From contig JAPFFF010000037.1 in assembly GCA_039105265.1 (NCBI GenBank), positions 682,001 to 746,000 on the forward strand: 64,000 nucleotides of DNA, given 5' to 3'. Under the pieces are notes generated by a model that was not told the DNA's origin, did not search any database, and worked only from the letters and a program-made list of their open reading frames with translations. Each line of letters opens with the position of its first letter. The stretch's first letter is position 1. A program made the translations under genes and the position numbers. The DNA is from Tritrichomonas musculus. Lineage: Eukaryota; Parabasalia; Tritrichomonadida; Tritrichomonadidae. This document shows, piece by piece, positions 48,858-58,473 of the stretch.

Positions 48858-50729
48858 TTAGATTTAATCACTAAGTATTAAAAAAACGGTTTTAAATTTC
48901 CTAACGTATTTTTAATTTCTCAATAGAATAGAAAATACGTTGAAATAATGCATTAACTTTTTGAATTTGTAAAATAAATACAAAATGAAACTATACATAT
49001 ATAGCCAGCAATGCTTAAGAAAACTGTTTTCAACTAAAACTGTTGATTTAACTGATTTAAAAAATTCGATAATTGATTAAGTTTTTGTTTCTATATTTTC
49101 AATTTATTCATTATTAATATCATTTTTCAAACGCTTTTAATTTCATATTTGAACTATTCTAAAACGATTTGTTCTAATTAAAGAAAATGATATTTGATAA
49201 CATTATTATTTCAAATTTTTGATATTTTAGAGGTGAGGCTTGAAAATTTTTAGTATTTTTTAATAATATTAATACATATTATTTTATTCCAGAATTAAAT
49301 GCTATTTATGATAATTTCACTAATATTTTTTTTCAGATTTTTAGCTATAAATCTATTTTTAAAATTGAATTGCTTATATATTATTATAATTTCAATTTTA
49401 TCTTAATAAAAAAATTATATTTACTCAAAATAATAAATAATTTAATTATCAATATTTAATATATAGATGTGAATATAATATTAAAATCTTCGACTAAGAA
49501 TTATAAATCAAATAATGATTTTTTGTGATTTAACTAACTATCATCATATTATAAGCATGATTCTTTTGGTAAATTATTGATAAATATTAAAATAAATACT
49601 TATTGTGATGGTGATACCAAAATAAAGACAAATAAAATTATTTGATTATTTGTGAAGTTTACATCATTAACGCATATAGAATTATATTCAATATTAAACC
49701 TCAATCCTAGCTAAAATTGTAAAAAAAAAATTTAAAAATATTTTGATATGTTTGCCAGCACCAGAAAAGTTAAGAGATAAACCATAGTTATCCCTTTGGT
49801 CTTTATATCTATAAGTTGTTTCATAATCATTTCAATGAAATAATAAAACTTTTATCATTCCAGTCATTGAACTAATTCAAAAGTGCATTTATGATTTTCT
49901 TTAATGTGATAAAATTCATTTGAATTTTTAAACAGTAACGTGTATTCGATAGACCTGGAGGACTAAATTTTATTATTTTTCATACAATTTTATAATTTTA
50001 TTAAATATTTGATGCTAGATTATATAAATATTATTATTTTATATTATAAATTTTGTTAAATATTATTAGCTTTACTTTTTGATTTGGAAATATTTGTAAA
50101 ATAGTGAAAAATAATATATTTCTTGTAAAAACGATCAAACTATAGTCAATTGAGAGCACGTTATTGATATAAAGTTGGATTCAAAATGAAAAAAACATTT
50201 TTTTAATGTTTCTCTGAAAATCTTGTATTCTACTTGGGACTTATTGACCTTTAAAATGAGTAATTTTGACCTTTACGCATAGAAAAAAGCAAAACCTTTT
50301 GTGAAGAGCACTCAATTTTTGAAGAGTTTTGAAAATGAAGAATTTCGTTAAATTCTATATTTTTACTCTTAAATTGTAATCGATTAAATGCATATTTCTA
50401 TGTTTTAATTATAGAATATAAATTATGGTCTATTCATGTAATATTACTATTTAAATTCTTAGTTTTATTAAGATATTTTTTAATTAAAAAGATTGAATTG
50501 AAAAAAGGCAACAAAGAAAAAAAAATATAATTTTCTGTTTATCATTTTTGTTGTAATAAAAAACTAAAGATTTTAAAGAATGTTGATATTATTATTAATG
50601 CATTTTGAATAAAAAATATGATTAACTATTGAAAACTTAATCCAATAAAAATAAAATCAAAATTATCATTAAGATATCTGGGCAAAAATAATTTCAGAGA
50701 AATCGTTAAGGTTTTTATTTTTTTGAAAA
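48858..50729. other. 1.9-kb divergent spacer, largely featureless
   Basis: Divergent spacer between the AK9-like and ankyrin genes, very AT-rich with all frames closed. One less AT-rich patch at about 49745-49815 (GCCAGCACCAG, CCCTTTGGTC) stands out and is given as a finding. An AAACCGTTTT block lies just upstream of the AK9-like start (48884-48893), and an ATCGTTAAGG block lies upstream of the ankyrin start (50701-50710). Confidence 0.5.
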
Positions 50730-53700
50730 ATGGGCTGTAATGCTTCAATTACAAACGATACAATTCAACAAATAACAAATCAACAGATCCAACAAATAAA
50801 AGATGAAACGATATCGCCACTTTCTTTTCAATTTTTCTTAAATAACTTTTATTTTGTTTCCAGATATGAAAAATTTTACACCGATTTGCCGCTAAACAAG
50901 CAACTTTTCGTATTAGAAAAAGTTGGACCATTAACCAAAGAAGAATGTTCAGTTGTTGTTGAAAATTATTGCAAAAATGCAGAATCAGAAGAAGGATTAG
51001 CATCATCTCTTCAGCAAATATCGCGAAAAATGATATGTCAGACACGTGTCCAAGGTAGCGATGAAGACGTTTTCATTCCTGTTGGTCTTGATCAAAAATT
51101 ATGGAAATCAATAATGCAAAAAAGATATGAAACGAAATATGGCAACTTCAAAATGAACAAATCTTTTGTTGATTGGTCCGACAACGAAATAACAAAAGAC
51201 AGAGATATTTTTCTTGGTGAAATGCAGACACAATTACAAAAAGTTGATCATACAAAAGATCTATCGTTATTGATTCAAAATAATACAATTGACACTCTTT
51301 GGACGAAGAACATAAATCAAGAAGAAAATCCAGAAATCAAGAAAAATGTATCAAAGCCATTTTTCTGGGAAATGAACATTCATGATGCCGCTTTCAAAGG
51401 GAAGAAATCAAGCGTTGAATACAATCTTTCTCTTATTCCGCAAATGCTGAATCTTCCTGATTACAAAGACAACACTCCTGTGCACTATGCAGCAATGGGA
51501 AATCAAAAAAGCATGCTTATTTACTTAAAAGATATCGGTGCTGATTTTACATTGCTGAATTCAGATGGCCTGTTGCCAATACATCTTATTTCTAATAAAT
51601 CCGTCATTACAACAATGAAAGATCTTGGCTTAGACATAAATGAAAGAAATGCTGCAGGCGAATCTCTTCTAGATATAAAAACGCGTTTTTTTGATAAATC
51701 GATGATTAAATCAATGCTTGCTTTAGGAATCAATATTCTCGAGCCAAATCCAAAGGGAGCTTTTTGGATACAGACAGCCTTGCATAAAGAATATTATGCA
51801 GGTGCAATGAAAGAAGAAAAATTTGTCAATTTCGTTCGCAAACAGCTCATTAGTAATAAAAATGCTCCATGGAATGATGACCCAATTTACCAAGAAATAA
51901 TTGCACGTAAAGATAGAACTCATGTAAAGGAAGATCAAGAAGATCTTCATTTATCAGTGCTAGCGCAAGATATTCCAAGAATAAACGTTCTCTTAGCATT
52001 AGGAACAAAAGCAGATGAGGTTCTTGAAACAGGCAGCACGAATCTTTATATTTGTGCTAAAAAAGGATTAACTGAATCTGCACGCGTTTTATCACAAAAT
52101 TATTGCAATACAAACTTTACTAATTCACAGCATGAGAACACATTTTGGGTGGCTGCAATTAATGAGCATTTTGATACAGCTTTAGTTCTTCGTGATAATG
52201 GAGCAGACATGAACATGGTTGATGTGAACAATGAAACAATATTGCACAACGTTTATAGACGTAAAATTACAAATATTTTTAATTTCTTGCTGGAAGCAGG
52301 AGCAAGTCCAAATGTCAAAAATGGGAAATGTCAAACTGTCACATTCATAGCATTCCTCAACAGAGATGATGAAATTGCTGAAATGCTTCAAGATAAATAC
52401 AAAGGTGACATAAATGCACAAGATCACAAATTTAATTCATTGGTTCATTTGGCCTTCATTCAAAAAGATTTCCAGCGAATTGAATACTTGTCCAAACGTC
52501 ATATAAACATGGATCTTAAGAACAATAAAGGTCATTCTATCTTGATGATGGCTTTCTTTGATGAAGTAAATTTTCAAACATGGGACTTCCTCCTTGAAAT
52601 GGGCTCGAATATTAGCACAACTGACTATCAAAACAACTCAATGCTTCATCATCTCTTCTTCATGAAAGAGGCACGTGAAGATGTCTTCAGGTATTTAATG
52701 AATAAGCAAATTGATTATGACATTGAAAACAATCATGGCCAATTTGCAATCTCAATTGCAATCGAAATGTCTCATGATAAATTTGGCTTTGAATTGCTTG
52801 ATTTGAATTGTAAAATTCTAGATCAAAAAAGTATTCACGAGCCTATTGTTGAAGCTCTTAAAAGAGGAAGTCAGCAATGGTTTGAAGCACTTGTTGATCA
52901 TGGTGCTGATGGAATGAATGAGAAAGTTGGTGTCATTTCGAGATACATTAATTCTGGCTTTTTCGATTACAAAGTATTTAAAAAGATTCCTCGAATGAAC
53001 ATCTTCTTAGAAGCACCTCTTCAAATGGCAATATATAAGCAATTTGAGCAGTGTGCTGATGATCTTTGGAACATGGCAAATACAAATTCACTTAAAGTAA
53101 AAATAGCAAACAATATAGATGCTTATGGAAGAGTTCTTATTTCTGCAGCAATCATCATGAAGAATGAAAGATTTGTCGATTTGTTACTGAATGATAAATA
53201 TGATTGTGAAACGCCAGACAATGATGGAAGAACGCCATTCATTCATGCTTGTATGGTTGATGTCCTCAAATGGATGGGAAAACTATTCTTAATAATTCCA
53301 TTATCAAATGCAAATATGAAAGATAACGACAATTGTTCAGCCTTGACTTATGCTGCCAACAATAAAAGAAGAGAGTTTTGTGATCACCTTTTCATTAAGG
53401 GAATTGATATCTATAACATAAAAACTGATTATAACGGAATCATTGGTCATTATAGAGATTTAATGGAAAGATATAATAAAGCAAAAAATGAAGCTTATGA
53501 AAATTACAACGATGCAAAAAGTGCTCTTTATGAAGTTGAAAGAGATGTTGAAGAAGTTGAAAGAAGAAGAAGAGAACTTCAAAGCCAAATAAGTAGTTTG
53601 AATAGTCAAATTAGAAGTTTTAATAACAATGAATATTCGTCAAGATCAGAATATGATAGATTGCAATCTGAAATAAGAGATTGTGAAAGATCTGAAAGAA

Positions 53701-53936
53701 AATACATTGAATTTGCACAGAGAATTGAAAGAGACTACATACATGCTAAGGATGTTTGTGATTATTATGAAAGATGTTATGACGCAATTATTTCTATGAC
53801 AAGAAAAGATATTTTAAATGATATCGGACATATTGAAAGCTTGGCTTGTCGTAGTAGAGAAATAGGAAAAAGAGAGTTCCATATTGATTGGGCTGCAATT
53901 GGTGCCCTAGCTTTAGGTGTCCTTTTATTTTTATAA
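50730..53936 (+). CDS. Ankyrin repeat protein with N-terminal lipidation signal and C-terminal membrane tail
   Basis: A 1068-residue protein. The start MGCNASIT fits N-myristoylation on Gly2 with Cys3 available for palmitoylation. A helical N-terminal region (about 1-200) is followed by about twenty ankyrin repeats (about 205-900): for example DYKDNTPVHYAAMGNQ, NAAGESLLDIK, DNDGRTPFIHACM and DNDNCSALTYAANNK. A charged coiled coil (about 905-1035, YNKAKNEAYENYNDAKSAL) leads to a short hydrophobic end (AAIGALALGVLLFL) that stops the protein. It is expected to lie on a cytosolic membrane face, perhaps tethering two membranes. Ankyrin proteins are greatly expanded in trichomonads. Partners are unknown. 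Confidence 0.85.
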   Translation: MGCNASITNDTIQQITNQQIQQIKDETISPLSFQFFLNNFYFVSRYEKFYTDLPLNKQLFVLEKVGPLTKEECSVVVENYCKNAESEEGLASSLQQISRKMICQTRVQGSDEDVFIPVGLDQKLWKSIMQKRYETKYGNFKMNKSFVDWSDNEITKDRDIFLGEMQTQLQKVDHTKDLSLLIQNNTIDTLWTKNINQEENPEIKKNVSKPFFWEMNIHDAAFKGKKSSVEYNLSLIPQMLNLPDYKDNTPVHYAAMGNQKSMLIYLKDIGADFTLLNSDGLLPIHLISNKSVITTMKDLGLDINERNAAGESLLDIKTRFFDKSMIKSMLALGINILEPNPKGAFWIQTALHKEYYAGAMKEEKFVNFVRKQLISNKNAPWNDDPIYQEIIARKDRTHVKEDQEDLHLSVLAQDIPRINVLLALGTKADEVLETGSTNLYICAKKGLTESARVLSQNYCNTNFTNSQHENTFWVAAINEHFDTALVLRDNGADMNMVDVNNETILHNVYRRKITNIFNFLLEAGASPNVKNGKCQTVTFIAFLNRDDEIAEMLQDKYKGDINAQDHKFNSLVHLAFIQKDFQRIEYLSKRHINMDLKNNKGHSILMMAFFDEVNFQTWDFLLEMGSNISTTDYQNNSMLHHLFFMKEAREDVFRYLMNKQIDYDIENNHGQFAISIAIEMSHDKFGFELLDLNCKILDQKSIHEPIVEALKRGSQQWFEALVDHGADGMNEKVGVISRYINSGFFDYKVFKKIPRMNIFLEAPLQMAIYKQFEQCADDLWNMANTNSLKVKIANNIDAYGRVLISAAIIMKNERFVDLLLNDKYDCETPDNDGRTPFIHACMVDVLKWMGKLFLIIPLSNANMKDNDNCSALTYAANNKRREFCDHLFIKGIDIYNIKTDYNGIIGHYRDLMERYNKAKNEAYENYNDAKSALYEVERDVEEVERRRRELQSQISSLNSQIRSFNNNEYSSRSEYDRLQSEIRDCERSERKYIEFAQRIERDYIHAKDVCDYYERCYDAIISMTRKDILNDIGHIESLACRSREIGKREFHIDWAAIGALALGVLLFL

Positions 53937-54114
53937 CAATAAACAGAACTTTAAAAAAAAAAAAAATTAATGTTATTTTAGTTAAGCTTTTGATTATCTT
54001 TATAGAACAAAATATAATGAATATTTAATGCATTTATGATCAACTTTTATTCTGTATTGACATTTGACTATATCTGTTTAACAATTGATATGCAGTCCGC
54101 GGTTAAAAAAAAAA

Positions 54115-54228
54115 ATATAAAAATGAAACTCCAAAAGCATCTTTGATATTTTCATCAATAATTTTATTCTTTATCAAAAAATTATAAGCATTTATTGAAT
54201 CTTTTGCTGCAGCTGCATGAAGGACATT
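54115..54228 (-). pseudogene. Out-of-frame continuation of the ankyrin domain
   Basis: Read in a different frame from the upstream coding sequence, this stretch gives NVLHAAAAKDSINAYNF and then a typical repeat end (IIDENIKDAFGVS). It is separated from the in-frame part by about 55-60 bases of T-rich sequence. It is either a downstream exon of the ankyrin gene or a decayed end. Confidence 0.5.
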
Positions 54229-56012
54229 ATAATAAAAACAAACAAATAAAGAAATTCCATTAAAAACTTACAAAAAAAAAAAAAAATTGCTTGATCTCTT
54301 AAATGTAGATTCACTCCATTTTTTTCAACCAAAATTTTAATAATGTCAACTTTGTCAGCTTGAGCAGCCAAGTGAAGTGGTGTGGAACCGTTTTTATCGG
54401 GTGAATTTAATTCGATTCCATTCAAATTTATTAAAAAAGAAACAATTTGAGTATAACCGTTTAATGCTGCAATATGAAGGGCAGTTCTTCCCATGAAATC
54501 TTTACAATTTAAGTCAACTTTTTCAGAACTACATAAAAGAACAACAATGTTATAAAATCCTTTTTCAGCAGCGAGCATCAAAGGTGTCATCCATGCCTTT
54601 GAAATGCAGTTGATATTAATTTCATCTTTGCAATCATTAATGAAAAATTTCACAATGTTGTAATGACCACGATTGACAGCATAATGAAGTGCTGTTTCAT
54701 TCATTTTTGTTGGCTGGTTAAGTTGATACAAATGTGAATTAACCAGTAATTTAACAACGTCCAAATGGCCATTCAACGAAGCCTTGTGAAGTGGATTCTC
54801 AAGATTTGAATTGACAAAATTTTTGTCAATTTCATTCATATTCAATAAATGCATGACAATCTCAACGAAACCAGACAAACAACTCAATGTAAACATATCA
54901 TGTTTGCTATTTTTATACTGACTAGCATCGACAAATTTTGCCAGGAAAGAGAAAACTTCCAAATTTCCGGTGATGCATGCCTGCTCCAACATATCAGGCA
55001 AAAAAGTGATATTTTCTGACAAGAAAGAAGGATTTTCAGACAAGATCAAATTAAAACAGAAAAAGTTGTAAAATTTGACAGATAATAATAGGTGATGTGA
55101 AGTGAAGTGAACATCATAATTTGAATGAATGTATTCAAAAAGTTCATTACGATGGCACACAATTGAGGCGCCAAGGCATGATTGATTGAATTTTATGTGA
55201 TGTTGTTCAAGCATGTGAATGATGTCTGCGTTTCCGCCAGCCGTCGCAAGTTCAGCTATGAATGGATGCAAGTAGGCGCCACTCAACAGAAGGAATTTGA
55301 ATATAGTCACACTTCCCAAAAATGCAGAATACTCAATCATTGTTATTCGAGTTTTCAACTTCTTCAAAAATTCGTTCGTTTCAAAGTCAGATTTTTGTAT
55401 TTGATAGTTGAGATCCATGTTTTCTTTCGATATCATTGATTGTAGTGCTTCAACATCGTCTGTTGCAATTATTCTCGCAAGCCGTGTCTCATTCATTCCC
55501 GATTTCCTCTTTTTCTCAATCGACTCGTTATTGTTGTTTTGTCGGAAAATTTTCATGTAATACGAATTATTGAATGTGTTTGAGTAGTAGAAATTATCGT
55601 TCGTCTCAATTTCTGGGATGAAGAAGACAAAGAAATTGATTGATCTGTATATGCTCTCATTCATGAGGTCTTCGAATGGGATCAATTGAATTGAGAGAAG
55701 GTGATAAATGGCCGATAAATTGAATGAAAAATAAAAAATTATTTCACTTGTTGTAAAAAATTGTTTTATTTGCTCTGAAATCGAGGAAATAAAATCAATA
55801 ACATTGGAAAGAAGAAGGGGTCGCGCTCTAATGATTGCTGCAAGTGTTTTTAATAATTGGCTGAAATATATTCTATCTGTTAAATAATTCTGACGGATTT
55901 CATCTATATCTTCTTCCTCTTTCAAATTGGATTTGATAATCTTAAATAATTTTTCTTGTAATTCTATTATTTCGTCAAATTCATCATTTACCTCGATTTT
56001 CTGCTTGATCAT
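54192..56012 (-). CDS. Ankyrin repeat protein, left member of head-to-head pair
   Basis: A 606-residue protein with a helical N-terminal domain (about 1-160) that is also present in its divergent neighbour, then ankyrin repeats from about 178 to 570 (NPLHKASLNGHLDVVKLL, TALHYAVNRGHYNIVKFF, TPLHLAAQADKVDIIKIL). This arrangement matches the trichomonad ankyrin family with a DUF3447-type front. After LHLRDQ the frame runs into a T-tract and about 35 residues of non-ankyrin sequence (residue 571 onward). In another frame an ankyrin repeat resumes from about 54228 downward (NVLHAAAAKDS...). So the written C-terminus is probably not the natural one; see findings. Its start codon is 9 bp from that of the next gene. 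Confidence 0.85.
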   Translation of the reverse strand: MIKQKIEVNDEFDEIIELQEKLFKIIKSNLKEEEDIDEIRQNYLTDRIYFSQLLKTLAAIIRARPLLLSNVIDFISSISEQIKQFFTTSEIIFYFSFNLSAIYHLLSIQLIPFEDLMNESIYRSINFFVFFIPEIETNDNFYYSNTFNNSYYMKIFRQNNNNESIEKKRKSGMNETRLARIIATDDVEALQSMISKENMDLNYQIQKSDFETNEFLKKLKTRITMIEYSAFLGSVTIFKFLLLSGAYLHPFIAELATAGGNADIIHMLEQHHIKFNQSCLGASIVCHRNELFEYIHSNYDVHFTSHHLLLSVKFYNFFCFNLILSENPSFLSENITFLPDMLEQACITGNLEVFSFLAKFVDASQYKNSKHDMFTLSCLSGFVEIVMHLLNMNEIDKNFVNSNLENPLHKASLNGHLDVVKLLVNSHLYQLNQPTKMNETALHYAVNRGHYNIVKFFINDCKDEININCISKAWMTPLMLAAEKGFYNIVVLLCSSEKVDLNCKDFMGRTALHIAALNGYTQIVSFLINLNGIELNSPDKNGSTPLHLAAQADKVDIIKILVEKNGVNLHLRDQAIFFFFCKFLMEFLYLFVFIIMSFMQLQQKIQ

Positions 56013-56021
56013 CTATTTATT

Positions 56022-57404
56022 ATGATATGTGATATGAAAACAAAATTTAGTAAAATGGAAGGAAATGAATGGGAAACTCAAATAAACCTTCTTATAGGTC
56101 AGCTTGTTGAATTCAGGAAAGTTCAATATGCTTTATATCAATATTACAAAAGTCAAATAGCATTAGATGATATTCTCAAATTCATCAAATCCGCCCAAAT
56201 CACGGAACCAGCGAACAAGCACAAGTTCATAGATTTCTTCAATCTTATGATAAACTGTGACCTAAACGATCAACTATTCAAAGCCCTACAAGACGACATT
56301 TTCAAAATTTTCACGAAAAATGAAATTTTTTCAATTTTTGCGCAACGTAAAAAGATCCTTCATAAACTATTGAATTTAGGGTTTATCAGTCCGCACACGA
56401 TACAGCTTAATGTTAATGATCATATCTTTAAAGATTTCTACAAAGACCTAAAAAGCAAGCTTCCAGAGTCTTATCTTTCGAAGTACATTTGTAAGAACGA
56501 ATTGGACAACTATTTTCAAAGCTACAAAGAGAACGAAGAAAGCAAGAAGCAAGTTCTCAGTCAGAAGAAATTGAAAGACATAATGAAAGAAGATGATCTT
56601 GACGGTTTCCTAGATTTTGCTAATCGAACTAATCTCCAATTGAATGAAAAAATGCCAACTTCGTCATTCGAATCTGATTTCAAATTCAAAAAAAATCCGC
56701 CAACATTCATCGAGTATGCTGCGAAGTGTGGCTCTGTCAAAATCTTCAAGTATTTGTTGGCAAACAAAGTTGAAATATCGAGTAGTATTAAAGAAGATGC
56801 TGTGTATGGCGGTAATGTTGAGATAATTCATATTGTTGAGGATTTGAGTATCAATTTCGATTCGCGTTGTTTGAGCGTTGCAATTGAGACACGAAATAAC
56901 GTTATTTACGACTATTTGAGGGATTCGTTGGGATTGAAATTAGGTCTGGATCAAATGAAAACAAGTATAAGATCATTCAATCTTTACAGTTTGATTGATG
57001 TAATTAAAGAACGATCAGATTTGATTCAAAATCAAAAATCATTCATTGAAATTTTTTCAACTTGTTGTTCTTCTGGTTTTTATTTGTTGTTTGACTTCTT
57101 ATATATTAATATTGTTCCACTTTTTAATAGTCCAAGATTTGATATTAATTTTAAATACTTCAATGATGAAACAATTCTTCATATTGCTTCAAAAAATTAT
57201 AAAATTGAAATGTTGAAGGTTTTACTGCAAAATAAAGATGTCGATGTAAATGCTGAGAACATAAATGGAATTTTATGTGAATATATTTTTAATGAAACTC
57301 CTCTTTATCAAGCTGTACTTTTTGGTAGATATGAAATTGTTAATTTGTTGTTGAAGCATCCAAATATTAGAAAAAATCAAGAAAATGAAATTTTTTTTAT
57401 TTGA
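56022..57404 (+). CDS. Ankyrin repeat protein, right member of head-to-head pair
   Basis: A 460-residue paralogue of the divergent neighbour, with a helical N-terminal domain (about 15-185) and fewer ankyrin repeats (about 195-450: PPTFIEYAAKCGSVKIFKYLL, ETILHIASKNYKIEMLKVLL, TPLYQAVLFGRYEIVNLLL). The frame closes at a T-rich stretch after KNQENE. The last repeat appears to resume in another frame at about 57473 (EEPLDVAKRTYQLGISKLF). Alternative start Met are at residues 5 and 12; the first is kept. No signal peptide or membrane span. Same family and same 3' oddity as the left gene, so both descend from one interrupted ancestor. Confidence 0.83.
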   Translation: MICDMKTKFSKMEGNEWETQINLLIGQLVEFRKVQYALYQYYKSQIALDDILKFIKSAQITEPANKHKFIDFFNLMINCDLNDQLFKALQDDIFKIFTKNEIFSIFAQRKKILHKLLNLGFISPHTIQLNVNDHIFKDFYKDLKSKLPESYLSKYICKNELDNYFQSYKENEESKKQVLSQKKLKDIMKEDDLDGFLDFANRTNLQLNEKMPTSSFESDFKFKKNPPTFIEYAAKCGSVKIFKYLLANKVEISSSIKEDAVYGGNVEIIHIVEDLSINFDSRCLSVAIETRNNVIYDYLRDSLGLKLGLDQMKTSIRSFNLYSLIDVIKERSDLIQNQKSFIEIFSTCCSSGFYLLFDFLYINIVPLFNSPRFDINFKYFNDETILHIASKNYKIEMLKVLLQNKDVDVNAENINGILCEYIFNETPLYQAVLFGRYEIVNLLLKHPNIRKNQENEIFFI

Positions 57405-57470
57405 TTTTTTTAATGAAATTTATCTTATTTTTTTACTAATGGAATTTCTTTATAAATATTTTATTTTCTT

Positions 57471-57550
57471 ATGAAGAACCGCTTGATGTTGCCAAGAGAA
57501 CTTATCAGTTAGGAATTAGTAAATTATTCACTGGAAAGCATCATTCTTAA
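57471..57550 (+). pseudogene. Out-of-frame end of the ankyrin domain
   Basis: In the third frame this gives EEPLDVAKRTYQLGISKLF and a short tail ending at a TAA (57548-57550). It fits as the missing half of the last ankyrin repeat of the upstream gene, from which it is separated by 86 bp bounded by the direct repeat ATGAA (57385-57389 and 57471-57475). Confidence 0.5.
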
Positions 57551-58473
57551 TGTTTGAAAAATTTTTTTTTTATTGAATTGAAAAGAGTAAAGCATATTTT
57601 TTATTTATTGTTTTTATTTATTTGAGTTGATTAATCTAATTTAAACAAATCATCATGGATCCATTATGATTTACCATTTTAAAAAATGTGGAAATTAATA
57701 ATGAATTTTTTCGTTATTAAATTAAATTTTTCATTATTAAAATGATTTTTTTCCAGTAAAAAAAAATGAGCATTTCCGTAATATTCGTGAAAACTCAAAA
57801 ATGTGTAATCTCAGAAAAAGAATTGTGAGATAATTCACAAAAAGTTATTTTATCTTGAGGAAAAACAGATTATAAAAAACACATTGATATATAGGTCAGT
57901 ATGAAATGAAATATATTTTTAATAATAATATCAACCTCATATATAATTCTACATGATTTTCCAATTATATAAATAATCCAAAATTTAGGGATTATAGCAA
58001 ATTATCATATTTTTTAGATATTTTTATAGAATTATAACTTATAAATTGGAAAATTCTTATGTACTTTAATAAAATAAAAAAATGTATGGTAGAAAAGTTT
58101 TTAAAAAAATAACGGTTTTAAATAGATTATTTGCTTAAGATATATTTAATAATCTTTATTTTTTGGATTATTTCGAATTTTCAATTTTTAGCGAAAGAAT
58201 AGAATTTAGTTAGAATAATCGTCATATCTTTGTGCCACTTTTTTTTTATGATAATATCATAAAAGATATCAAATAAAAAAAAAAAAAAGTTATCAAATAA
58301 AAGATATCAAATATAAAACTCTATTAGTCCAAAATATATTTCATATAAATTAAGACATAAATTAACAAGTTTGCTATCGCAATGTTATTGAAAAAATATT
58401 CCATAAATTTTATATAATTTAAAATTTTCTGCATAGTCAATGTCATTGAATAGTTTATAAGTAACGTTTTTCA
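57551..58473. other. Intergenic spacer
   Basis: AT-rich, with a small tandem pattern of TATCAAATAAA-like units near 58265-58315 and a TAACGTTTTTC block 3-12 bp before the next start. No gene is seen. Confidence 0.5.

Noticed and set aside
49930-49965. Possible snRNA-like segment (ACCTGGAGG)
   Set aside because: No matching loop or Sm-site structure could be assembled around it.
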